Assembly: GCA_036496385.1 (NCBI GenBank)
Contig: DASXLD010000039.1
Location: forward strand, 1 to 6,255
From: Schlegelella_A sp036496385
GTDB taxonomy: Bacteria > Pseudomonadota > Gammaproteobacteria > Burkholderiales > Burkholderiaceae_C
Length of the DNA: 6,255 nucleotides
Reading direction: 5' to 3'
A model generated the notes under the pieces. That model was not told the DNA's origin and did not search any database. It saw only the letters and a list, made by a program, of their open reading frames with translations. A program made the position numbers and the translations under genes. Below, one piece after another: positions 1-4,564 of this stretch (within the stretch, counting starts at the first letter, position 1; each line of letters opens with the position of its first letter).

Positions 1-795
1 CCCGAGGCGTTCGCCGCCGCCACCGCGGCGCCGCTCGATCCTGGCGCGGCGGTGCTCTACACGGCGAGCGTGACGCCATCGCTCGGCGACGTCGCCCGCA
101 TCCTGTGGCGCCACTACGCGCAGCGCAGCGCGCTCGTGCTCGCGCTCATGGTCTCGCAGGCGTTCTTCTACAACGCGATCTTCTTCACCTATGCGCTCGT
201 GCTCACGCGCTTCTACGGCGTCGCCGACTCCCGTGTCGGGCTCTACATCGTGCCGTTCGCGGTCGGCAACGTGCTCGGTCCGCTCGTGCTGGGGCCGCTC
301 TTCGACCGCGTCGGTCGGCGCCGGATGATCGCAGCGACGTACGGGCTCTCGGGTGTCGGCTTGCTGCTCATCGGCTTCGGCTTCCTGGAGGGCGCGCTCG
401 ACGCCGCGAGCCAGACGCTCGCCTGGTCGGCGGTCTTCTTCCTGGCGTCGGCGGCGGCGAGCGCGGCGTATCTCACCGTCAGCGAAATCTTTCCGCTCGA
501 GATGCGGGCGCTCTCGATCTCGGTCTTCTACGCGGTCGGAACAGGCATCGGCGGCTTCGCCGCGCCGGCAATCTTCGGCGCCCTGATCGCGACCGGCGAC
601 CGCGTGCACGTCTTCCAGGGCTACGTCGTCGGCGCGGTGCTCGTGCTCGCCGCCGCGCTGGTCGCGGCACGCTACGCCGTCGACGCCGAACGACGATCGC
701 TCGAGGACATCGCGCCGCCGCTCGGAACGGCCGACGGGCACCAGCCCTGGCGCCGGGCGGGGAACTCGGACCACCGGATGGGTTCGAACCGATGA
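1..795 (+). CDS. MFS transporter, C-terminal half (5'-partial)
   Basis: The frame is open from the first base and ends at TGA 793-795, giving 264 residues of a protein that begins outside the window. The visible part fits the C-terminal six-helix half of a major facilitator superfamily carrier. Hydrophobic segments lie near visible residues 43-68, 78-100, 111-129, 139-160, 170-196 and 204-226. The loop after the second visible helix has the typical basic motif FDRVGRRRM (101-109), the copy of the MFS loop motif found in the second half. The stretch SEIFPLEMRA (161-170) after the fourth visible helix resembles the sugar/metabolite porter branch. It would act in the inner membrane as a secondary transporter; the substrate cannot be read from this half. 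The last 35 or so residues are a hydrophilic, Arg-rich tail with no recognisable motif. The ATG at 52 is internal to the frame and is not the real start. Confidence 0.9.
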   Translation, partial: PEAFAAATAAPLDPGAAVLYTASVTPSLGDVARILWRHYAQRSALVLALMVSQAFFYNAIFFTYALVLTRFYGVADSRVGLYIVPFAVGNVLGPLVLGPLFDRVGRRRMIAATYGLSGVGLLLIGFGFLEGALDAASQTLAWSAVFFLASAAASAAYLTVSEIFPLEMRALSISVFYAVGTGIGGFAAPAIFGALIATGDRVHVFQGYVVGAVLVLAAALVAARYAVDAERRSLEDIAPPLGTADGHQPWRRAGNSDHRMGSNR

Positions 796-860
796 TGGGG
801 CGCGCGCTCGCATCGTGCGGCGCGGTTCGCGGCAGCGGGCGGGGAACGCCTTCGACCACC

Positions 861-866
861 GAGGAG
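861..866 (+). promoter_or_regulatory. Ribosome binding site of the small hypothetical gene
   Basis: GAGGAG lies 6 nt before the ATG at 873. It is the only strong Shine-Dalgarno match in the 77 nt after the MFS stop. It decides the start at 873 against two in-frame ATGs further upstream at 792 and 795. Confidence 0.7.
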
Positions 867-872
867 AACGAG

Positions 873-1112
873 ATGGAAAAGACGCTTCGACGGCTGGAGG
901 CGTTCAAGGCACGCGGCGACGACGGCAAGGTGTACGCCGTCCATGGCTACGAGCATCTGGCGCGGATCCACTGGCCGGCCGCCGCGCAGGAGCAATGGGA
1001 GCCGACCGGCGAGGCCGAGTACAAGCTCGCCGACGGCCGTCCTCTCGACGTCGGCCACGACGGCGCGATGCGCGTGCATGGATCCGATCTGAGGCTCGAG
1101 CGCATCGGCTGA
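873..1112 (+). CDS. Small conserved-type hypothetical protein, 79 aa
   Basis: I do not recognise a named family with confidence. The product is a small soluble protein without signal peptide or membrane segment. It starts with a basic amphipathic stretch (MEKTLRRLEAFKARG). Then come two short repeated-looking elements of the type DG-x-x-Y-A-V (17-23) and AEYKLADGRPLDVGHDG (48-64). The pattern 'Y-x-L-x-DG-x-x-x-x-x-x-x-DG' recalls small beta-rich hypothetical proteins common in proteobacteria, which is only a resemblance. The start at 873 is chosen for its well-placed GAGGAG. In-frame ATGs at 792 and 795 would overlap the MFS stop (ATGA at 792-795) and add 27 or 26 residues of low-quality sequence (Ser/Gly/Thr/Arg-rich), so they are less likely. 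It is downstream of the MFS gene on the same strand and may be co-transcribed with it. A strong hairpin follows 8 nt after its stop. Confidence 0.7.
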   Translation: MEKTLRRLEAFKARGDDGKVYAVHGYEHLARIHWPAAAQEQWEPTGEAEYKLADGRPLDVGHDGAMRVHGSDLRLERIG

Positions 1113-1120
1113 AGGCGTTT

Positions 1121-1143
1121 GGCCGCGCCGACTCGGCGCGGCC
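1121..1143. terminator. Strong GC hairpin between convergent genes
   Basis: An 11-nt perfect inverted repeat, GGCCGCGCCGA (1121-1131) and TCGGCGCGGCC (1133-1143), is separated by a single base, so the real structure would be about a 9-10 bp stem with a 3-5 nt loop. It sits 8 nt after the stop of the small hypothetical gene and 48 nt beyond the stop of the converging minus-strand DUF4326 gene, as expected for a shared terminator. There is no T-tract on the plus side (GTCGAGG follows). On the minus side the hairpin is followed by AAACGC. A classical intrinsic terminator is therefore not proven. Confidence 0.5.
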
Positions 1144-1160
1144 GTCGAGGCCGAACAGTC

Positions 1161-1178
1161 GCTCGTGTCCGAACGAGC
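1161..1178. terminator. Second, weaker hairpin after the DUF4326 gene
   Basis: GCTCGT (1161-1166) and ACGAGC (1173-1178) form a 6-bp stem with a 6-nt loop, 13 nt beyond the minus-strand stop at 1192. A longer alternative outer pairing, GTCGC 1158-1162 with GCGAC 1182-1186, is also possible. No T-tract follows in either direction. It may act with the stronger neighbouring hairpin to end minus-strand transcription, or it may be chance in GC-rich DNA. Confidence 0.25.
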
Positions 1179-1191
1179 AAGGCGACGGAGA

Positions 1192-1518
1192 TCAGCGGCC
1201 GTTGGCGAGCGTCAGCAGCAAGTCGGCGTGACACGGTCCGTTGAGCGCGCACCAGCAGGCGAGATTGCGCCCGGCCAACATCGTGCGCAAGGTTTCCTTG
1301 GTCGGCGGCTCGGCGCCGCCAGGCGCCGCGATCTCGCCGCGCATCCAGCGCCCGTGCTTTGCCACCGCCGCCGCCACACTGCCGCACTCGGCAATCGTGA
1401 ACGGGTTGCCCCAGCGGGTCGTGCGGTCGACCTTGACGGTGTTGGCCGGCATCTTCCAGCCGGCGCTGCGCTTGAGCTGGACGCGTTGCGGCATGCCGGC
1501 GCGCGCAGCGCCGCTCAC
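1192..1518 (-). CDS. DUF4326 domain-containing protein
   Basis: A 108-residue protein matching the DUF4326 family, whose biochemical function is not established to my knowledge. Family hallmarks are visible: PQRVQLKRSAGWKMP (10-24), then KVDRTTRWGNPF (29-40), a central helix region, and near the end the Cys/His cluster LACWCALNGPCHADLLL with C88, C90, C96, H97 and D99. The cluster could bind metal or supply a reactive Cys, which is inference. Members occur in bacterial chromosomes and in phages. The GTG start at 1518 gives a GTGA overlap with the stop of the upstream FGase gene, suggesting translational coupling. An ATG at 1494 (residue 9) would begin right at the conserved MPQRVQL and is an equally credible start. 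Neither has a clear Shine-Dalgarno. There is no signal peptide or membrane segment, so the protein is probably cytosolic. The length is near-complete for the family. Confidence 0.85.
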   Translation of the reverse strand: MSGAARAGMPQRVQLKRSAGWKMPANTVKVDRTTRWGNPFTIAECGSVAAAVAKHGRWMRGEIAAPGGAEPPTKETLRTMLAGRNLACWCALNGPCHADLLLTLANGR

Positions 1519-2399
1519 CGCGCGACCGCCCGCGCGGCGAGCGCGCTTCGCGTGTAGTCGAGCACCGCGTCGACGAGCTGGAGCAGCTGCCGCTGCAGGG
1601 TCTCGAAGTTGTCGTTCCGGGTCCGCGTCGCCTCGTCCATGTAGAGGCGCTTGTTGATCTCGAGCTGCAGACTCATGCGACCCTCCGCCGGGTTCGAATA
1701 GGCGCGAACGAGCTCGACGCCCTTGTACGGATCATTGACGCGGACGTCGTGGCCCATCGCCGCGAGCGTGCTGCGCACGAGCTCGGTGAACTCGGCGTCG
1801 CAGGTCGTGCCGTCGCGATCGCCGACGACGAAGTCGGGGCGCGCTCGGCCGGCGCCGCCCTCGGCCTGGGCACCGCCGACGGCGTTCATCGAATGACAGT
1901 TGATGTGCCAGCTGCGGCCGAAGCGGGCGTGCGTCGTCGCGATGCGCTCGCGCACCGCCCCGTGATACGGGCGATGGAAGCGATCGATGCGCCGCCGAAC
2001 CTCGTCGACCGCGAGCTTGCGGTCGTAGATGGGCCGGCCGTCGTCGAGCGTGCGCCAGACGAGCGCCTTGCCGAGCCGGGCCTTGCCGCTCGGCACGTGC
2101 GTGTCGGGCCAATGGCCACCCTCGACGAGCGAGAGGTCGACGTCGCCGGCGTGGCGGTTGAGGTCGATGTAGGTGCGCGGAGCGAGGGCCGCGATCAGGC
2201 CGACACCGCGCTCGGTCGCCGGCAGGTAGAGCTCGTCGACAAAGCAGTCCTCGCCCTCGCGGAGATCGAACGCGCTCAGGACGGAGCCGAAGTCGTCGGG
2301 GAAGTCGAACCCCGAGTGCGGTGAGTCGAGGACGAGCGGCGATTGCGGGCCGAGCGGGCCGTGGCTCGCGAAAGCCGGTGCAGACGTTGCGGCAGCCAT
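1515..2399 (-). CDS. N-formylglutamate amidohydrolase (FGase) family protein
   Basis: A 294-residue cytosolic enzyme of the FGase family (Pfam FGase type). Characterised members hydrolyse N-formyl-L-glutamate to formate and glutamate, the last step of one histidine-degradation route (HutG). Visible family motifs, numbered from the ATG at 2399, are: PLVLDSPHSG (21-30), the acidic segment GEDCFVDELY (49-58), APRTYIDLNR (73-82), FHRPYHGAV (141-149), WHINCHSMNA (164-173), DFVVGDRDGTTC (189-200) and SLQLEINKRLYMDE (243-256). H28, H169 and nearby acidic residues are plausible zinc ligands by analogy; this is inference. The frame stays open to an ATG at 2492, but that start would run over the lemA ribosome binding site and adds 31 residues unlike the family, so 2399 is preferred. 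The start lacks a Shine-Dalgarno. No hutH, hutU or hutI is visible here, so the substrate could be another N-formyl or related amide. It overlaps the DUF4326 gene by 4 nt. Confidence 0.88.
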   Translation of the reverse strand: MAAATSAPAFASHGPLGPQSPLVLDSPHSGFDFPDDFGSVLSAFDLREGEDCFVDELYLPATERGVGLIAALAPRTYIDLNRHAGDVDLSLVEGGHWPDTHVPSGKARLGKALVWRTLDDGRPIYDRKLAVDEVRRRIDRFHRPYHGAVRERIATTHARFGRSWHINCHSMNAVGGAQAEGGAGRARPDFVVGDRDGTTCDAEFTELVRSTLAAMGHDVRVNDPYKGVELVRAYSNPAEGRMSLQLEINKRLYMDEATRTRNDNFETLQRQLLQLVDAVLDYTRSALAARAVAR

Positions 2400-2404
2400 G
2401 TCCG

Positions 2405-2410
2405 AGGATA
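2405..2410 (-). promoter_or_regulatory. Possible -10 element for the FGase gene
   Basis: On the minus strand this reads TATCCT (4 of 6 to TATAAT), ending 5 nt before the ATG at 2399. At this spacing transcription would begin at or next to the start codon, giving a leaderless message. That would fit the missing Shine-Dalgarno. No convincing -35 box is seen. Confidence 0.22.
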
Positions 2411-2422
2411 GCGCCGGCGCGA

Positions 2423-2445
2423 GCGTGCGCACGCCGCCGTGCACG
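2423..2445. promoter_or_regulatory. Two adjacent palindromes in the FGase/lemA divergent intergenic region
   Basis: The 77-nt gap (2400-2476) between divergent starts holds a perfect 12-bp palindrome GCGTGCGCACGC (2423-2434). A second perfect 8-bp palindrome, CGTGCACG (2438-2445), follows. Both share the half-site CGTGC and their centres lie 13 bp apart. This could be an operator for a dimeric regulator controlling one or both genes. No regulator gene is adjacent, and in such GC-rich DNA short palindromes also arise by chance. Confidence 0.35.
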
Positions 2446-2446
2446 T

Positions 2447-2452
2447 TAGGAT
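2447..2452 (+). promoter_or_regulatory. Possible -10 element for lemA
   Basis: TAGGAT matches TATAAT at 4 of 6 positions and lies in the only AT-richer stretch of the gap, about 25 nt before the lemA start. Transcription would then begin near 2459, just ahead of the AGGAGG. The expected -35 region falls on the palindrome at 2423-2434 and has no good TTGACA match. If this promoter is real, a protein bound there would block or modulate it. Confidence 0.25.
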
Positions 2453-2464
2453 AACGAGCTTCAC

Positions 2465-2470
2465 AGGAGG
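2465..2470 (+). promoter_or_regulatory. Consensus ribosome binding site of lemA
   Basis: AGGAGG, a full Shine-Dalgarno match, lies 6 nt before the ATG at 2477. It is the strongest in the window and fixes the lemA start. It also argues against the longer FGase frame that would be translated across it on the other strand. Confidence 0.8.
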
Positions 2471-2476
2471 AATCCG

Positions 2477-3106
2477 ATGCCTCGTTCTCCATTGCCGGTG
2501 TTGCGGCGGCCCGGTCTCGCGGCCCTTGCCCTCGCTGCGATCGTCGGCCTGCCGGGCTGCGGCTACAACGACTTCCAGACCCTCGACGAGCAGGTCAAGG
2601 CGGCCTGGGCCGAGGTGCTGAGCCAGTACCAGCGCCGCGCCGATCTGATTCCCAACATCGTTGCCACCGTCAAGGGCGAGGCCAGCTTCGAGCAGGACAC
2701 GCTCACCAAGGTGATCGAGGCGCGCGCCAAGGCGACCTCGATCCAGGCCACGCCGGAGCTCGTCAACGACCCGGCCGCCTTCAACAAGTTCCAGCAGGCG
2801 CAGGGCGAGCTGAGCAGCGCGCTGAGCCGGCTCATGGCGGTCTCCGAAGCCTATCCGAGCCTGCGCTCCAACGACGCCTTCAAGGACCTGCGGGTCCAGC
2901 TCGAGGGCACCGAGAACCGCATCAACGTCGCGCGCAACAAGTACATCGCCGCCGTGCAGAACTACAACACCAAGGTGCGCAGCGTGCCGACCAACTTGAC
3001 CGCGATGATCTTCGGCTACAAGACCAAGCCGAGCTTCGCAGTGCAGAACGAAGCCCAGATCTCGACGCCGCCGCCGGTCAGCTTCGAGAAGCCCGCGTCG
3101 CGCTGA
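2477..3106 (+). CDS. lemA: LemA family lipoprotein
   Basis: A 209-residue LemA-family protein, the usual size. A short basic N-terminus and hydrophobic segment (14-25) lead to a lipobox LPGC with the lipid-attachable Cys at 28. It is therefore probably a lipoprotein facing the periplasm, though many LemA proteins are described simply as membrane-anchored. The mature start CGYNDFQTLDEQVKAAW (28-44) and the following SQYQRRADLIPNIVATVKG (49-67) are the typical LemA N-terminal helical signature. The rest is long alpha-helical sequence rich in Ala, Gln and Glu, containing YPSLRSNDAFKDLRVQLEGTE (126-146) and ENRINVARNKY (146-156). It ends with PTNLTAMIFGYKTKPSF (171-187), also family-typical. The molecular role is not settled. 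(This lemA is unrelated to the Pseudomonas sensor kinase once given the same name.) It starts a cluster with two TPM-domain genes; the next start is 23 nt after its stop. Confidence 0.93.
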   Translation: MPRSPLPVLRRPGLAALALAAIVGLPGCGYNDFQTLDEQVKAAWAEVLSQYQRRADLIPNIVATVKGEASFEQDTLTKVIEARAKATSIQATPELVNDPAAFNKFQQAQGELSSALSRLMAVSEAYPSLRSNDAFKDLRVQLEGTENRINVARNKYIAAVQNYNTKVRSVPTNLTAMIFGYKTKPSFAVQNEAQISTPPPVSFEKPASR

Positions 3107-3129
3107 GCGCGCCGATCGAGACGCGACCG

Positions 3130-4041
3130 ATGCGTGGCTGGCTTGCCTTGGCGGCGCTGGTTGCCGCCTTCGCGCTCGGCAGCGCCGAGGCCGAGCCCGT
3201 CGTGCCGGTGCCGCTCCTCAGCGCCCGCGTCATCGACCAGACCGCGACGCTCACGCCGCCGCAGGCGGCAGCGCTGTCGGCAAAGCTCGAGGCGATCGAG
3301 AAGCAGCACGGCGCGCAGCTGGTGATCCTGATCGTGCCGACGGCGCGGCCCGAGGACATCGCCTCGTTCGCGCAGCGCGTCGCCGCCGACTGGAAGCTCG
3401 GTCGCAAGGAAGTCGGCGACGGCCTGCTGCTGACGGTCGCGAAGGACGATCACGACGTCAACATCCAGGTCGCGGCGACGCTCGAGGGCGCGGTCCCCGA
3501 TGTCGTCGCCGGCCGCATCATCCGCGAGCAGATCTTGCCGGCGTTTCGCAACGGCGACTACGCCGGCGGCCTCAATGCGGGGATCGACAGCATCGCCGCG
3601 CTCGTCGCCGGCGAGAAGCTGCCGCCTCCGTCGGCACGCCCGGCCGCCGGCACGCGGCCGTCGGCGCGGCGCGGTTTCGACTGGCAGGACCTGGCGATCT
3701 TTCTCTTCGTCGGGGTGCCGATCGTCGGCCGCCTGCTCGGAAGCGTACTGGGCAGAAAGCTCGGCGCGCTCGCCACCGGTGCCGCAGTCGGAGCCGTCGG
3801 CTGGTGGCTGACGGCGAGCCTGCTGCTCGGAATCGGTGCCGGCGCAGTCGCGCTCTTTCTCGTCGGCGTCATGGGCATGGGCGGCGGCCGTGGCGGCTTC
3901 GGCGGTCCGATGATCTGGGGCGGCGGGCTCGGCGGTGGCTTCGGCGGTGGCGGCTTCGGCGGTGGCGGAGGTGGCGGCGGCGGATTCAGCTCGGGCGGCG
4001 GCGGCAGCTTCGACGGCGGCGGCGCTTCGGGACGCTGGTGA
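3130..4041 (+). CDS. Exported TPM-domain protein with membrane segments and Gly-rich tail (YgcG-like)
   Basis: A 303-residue protein. Residues 1-21 form a signal peptide with a probable cleavage site AEA-EP. The TPM domain (named for TLP18.3, Psb32, MOLO-1) covers about 31-160. It opens with ARVIDQTATLTP (32-43), has the core strand AQLVILIVPTA (62-72), VGDGLLLTVAKDDHDVNIQV (95-114), and the closing motif NGDYAGGLNAGIDSI (141-155), all characteristic. A Pro/Ala/Arg linker (163-182) leads to hydrophobic segments near 187-207, 211-231 and 232-250. A Gly/Phe/Ser-rich tail (251-303) ends in SGRW, as in many YgcG/LemA-partner proteins. The TPM domain should be periplasmic; whether two or three helices span the membrane, and so where the tail lies, is uncertain. 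Only a weak GAGA precedes the start. Function is unknown; some plant TPM proteins are reported to have phosphatase activity linked to photosystem II repair. Confidence 0.9.
   Translation: MRGWLALAALVAAFALGSAEAEPVVPVPLLSARVIDQTATLTPPQAAALSAKLEAIEKQHGAQLVILIVPTARPEDIASFAQRVAADWKLGRKEVGDGLLLTVAKDDHDVNIQVAATLEGAVPDVVAGRIIREQILPAFRNGDYAGGLNAGIDSIAALVAGEKLPPPSARPAAGTRPSARRGFDWQDLAIFLFVGVPIVGRLLGSVLGRKLGALATGAAVGAVGWWLTASLLLGIGAGAVALFLVGVMGMGGGRGGFGGPMIWGGGLGGGFGGGGFGGGGGGGGGFSSGGGGSFDGGGASGRW
3937..3966 (+). repeat. Tandem 15-bp duplication in the Gly-rich tail
   Basis: GGCTTCGGCGGTGGC occurs twice in direct succession (3937-3951 and 3952-3966) without a mismatch and in frame, encoding GFGGG twice (residues 270-279). 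It lies in a longer GGC/GGT-rich low-complexity tract (about 3884-4020). Identity at third positions suggests a recent slippage or duplication, so tail length may vary between strains. Confidence 0.8.
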
Positions 4042-4550
4042 TGGCGCACTGGCTCGCGCGCCTGCTCAAGCACCGCATGCTCGACGAGAGCGATGCCCGG
4101 CGGACGCTGACGAAGGAGGCGCTCGCGCGCATCGAGGCCCGCGTCGGCGCCAGCGAGAAGCGGCATCGCGGCGAGATCCGCGTCGTCGTCGAGGCCGGCC
4201 TGCCGCTCAGCTACCTGCGCCGCAAGGCGACGCCGCGCGATCGCGCGCTCGCGATGTTCGGCAAGCTCGGCGTCTGGGACACCGAGAGCAACAACGGTGT
4301 CCTGATCTACCTCCTGCTCGCCGAGCGCGCGATCGAGATCGTCGCCGACCGCGGCTTGAACCGGCACGTGCCGGCGGAAGAATGGACGCAGATCGCCACG
4401 ACGATGAAGAACGCATTCCAGAGCGGCGACTTCGAGGGCGGCCTGCTGCGCGCGATCGACGCGGTCGATGCCCTGCTGGTCCGCCACTTCCCTCGCCAGG
4501 TCGGCGACAGCGACATCAACGAGCTGCCCGACGCACCGCTCGTTCGCTGA
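4041..4550 (+). CDS. Second TPM-domain protein, non-exported
   Basis: A 169-residue protein with no signal peptide and no clear membrane helix. The N-terminus (1-45) is basic and helical, with an amphipathic MAHWLARLLKHRM. The remainder matches a TPM-type fold: GEIRVVVEAGLPLSY (44-58), the segment RDRALAMFGKLGVWDTESNN (67-86), the hydrophobic core GVLIYLLLAERAIEIVADRG (86-105), and the closing motif SGDFEGGLLRAIDAV (128-142), parallel to the GDYAGGLNAGIDSI of the upstream gene. It is the second TPM gene often seen behind lemA and a YgcG-like gene in proteobacteria. Its ATG shares one base with the upstream stop (TGATG at 4039-4043), implying translational coupling; a GTG at 4038 in the same frame is a possible alternative. 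The protein is probably cytosolic or peripherally bound to the inner face of the membrane. Biochemical function is unknown. Confidence 0.88.
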   Translation: MAHWLARLLKHRMLDESDARRTLTKEALARIEARVGASEKRHRGEIRVVVEAGLPLSYLRRKATPRDRALAMFGKLGVWDTESNNGVLIYLLLAERAIEIVADRGLNRHVPAEEWTQIATTMKNAFQSGDFEGGLLRAIDAVDALLVRHFPRQVGDSDINELPDAPLVR

Positions 4551-4562
4551 CAGCGCTGACAG
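4545..4562 (+). repeat. Tandem 9-bp direct repeat spanning the TPM gene stop
   Basis: CGCTGACAG is present twice back to back (4545-4553, 4554-4562). Because the unit is 9 bp, the stop TGA at 4548-4550 is repeated in the same frame at 4557-4559 as a backup stop. The repeat fills most of the 14-bp gap before the converging glpD stop. No hairpin with a T-tract is visible between these convergent genes. Confidence 0.7.
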
Positions 4563-4564
4563 GC

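Noticed and set aside
770..800. GGTTCGAACC (781-790), resembling the T-loop of a tRNA, near the end of the MFS gene
   Set aside because: The flanking bases do not form a 5-bp T stem on either strand. No acceptor, anticodon or D arm can be built, and the site is inside the MFS coding frame. It is simply a 10-bp palindrome.
1749..2324. Plus-strand frame of 191 aa opposite the FGase gene
   Set aside because: It has a low-complexity Val/Ala/Asp/Arg composition and no motif or ribosome binding site. The minus-strand FGase frame carries the conserved catalytic motifs.
2400..2492. N-terminal extension of the FGase protein to the ATG at 2492
   Set aside because: It would cross the divergent regulatory gap and the lemA ribosome binding site, and the 31 extra residues do not resemble the family's N-terminus.
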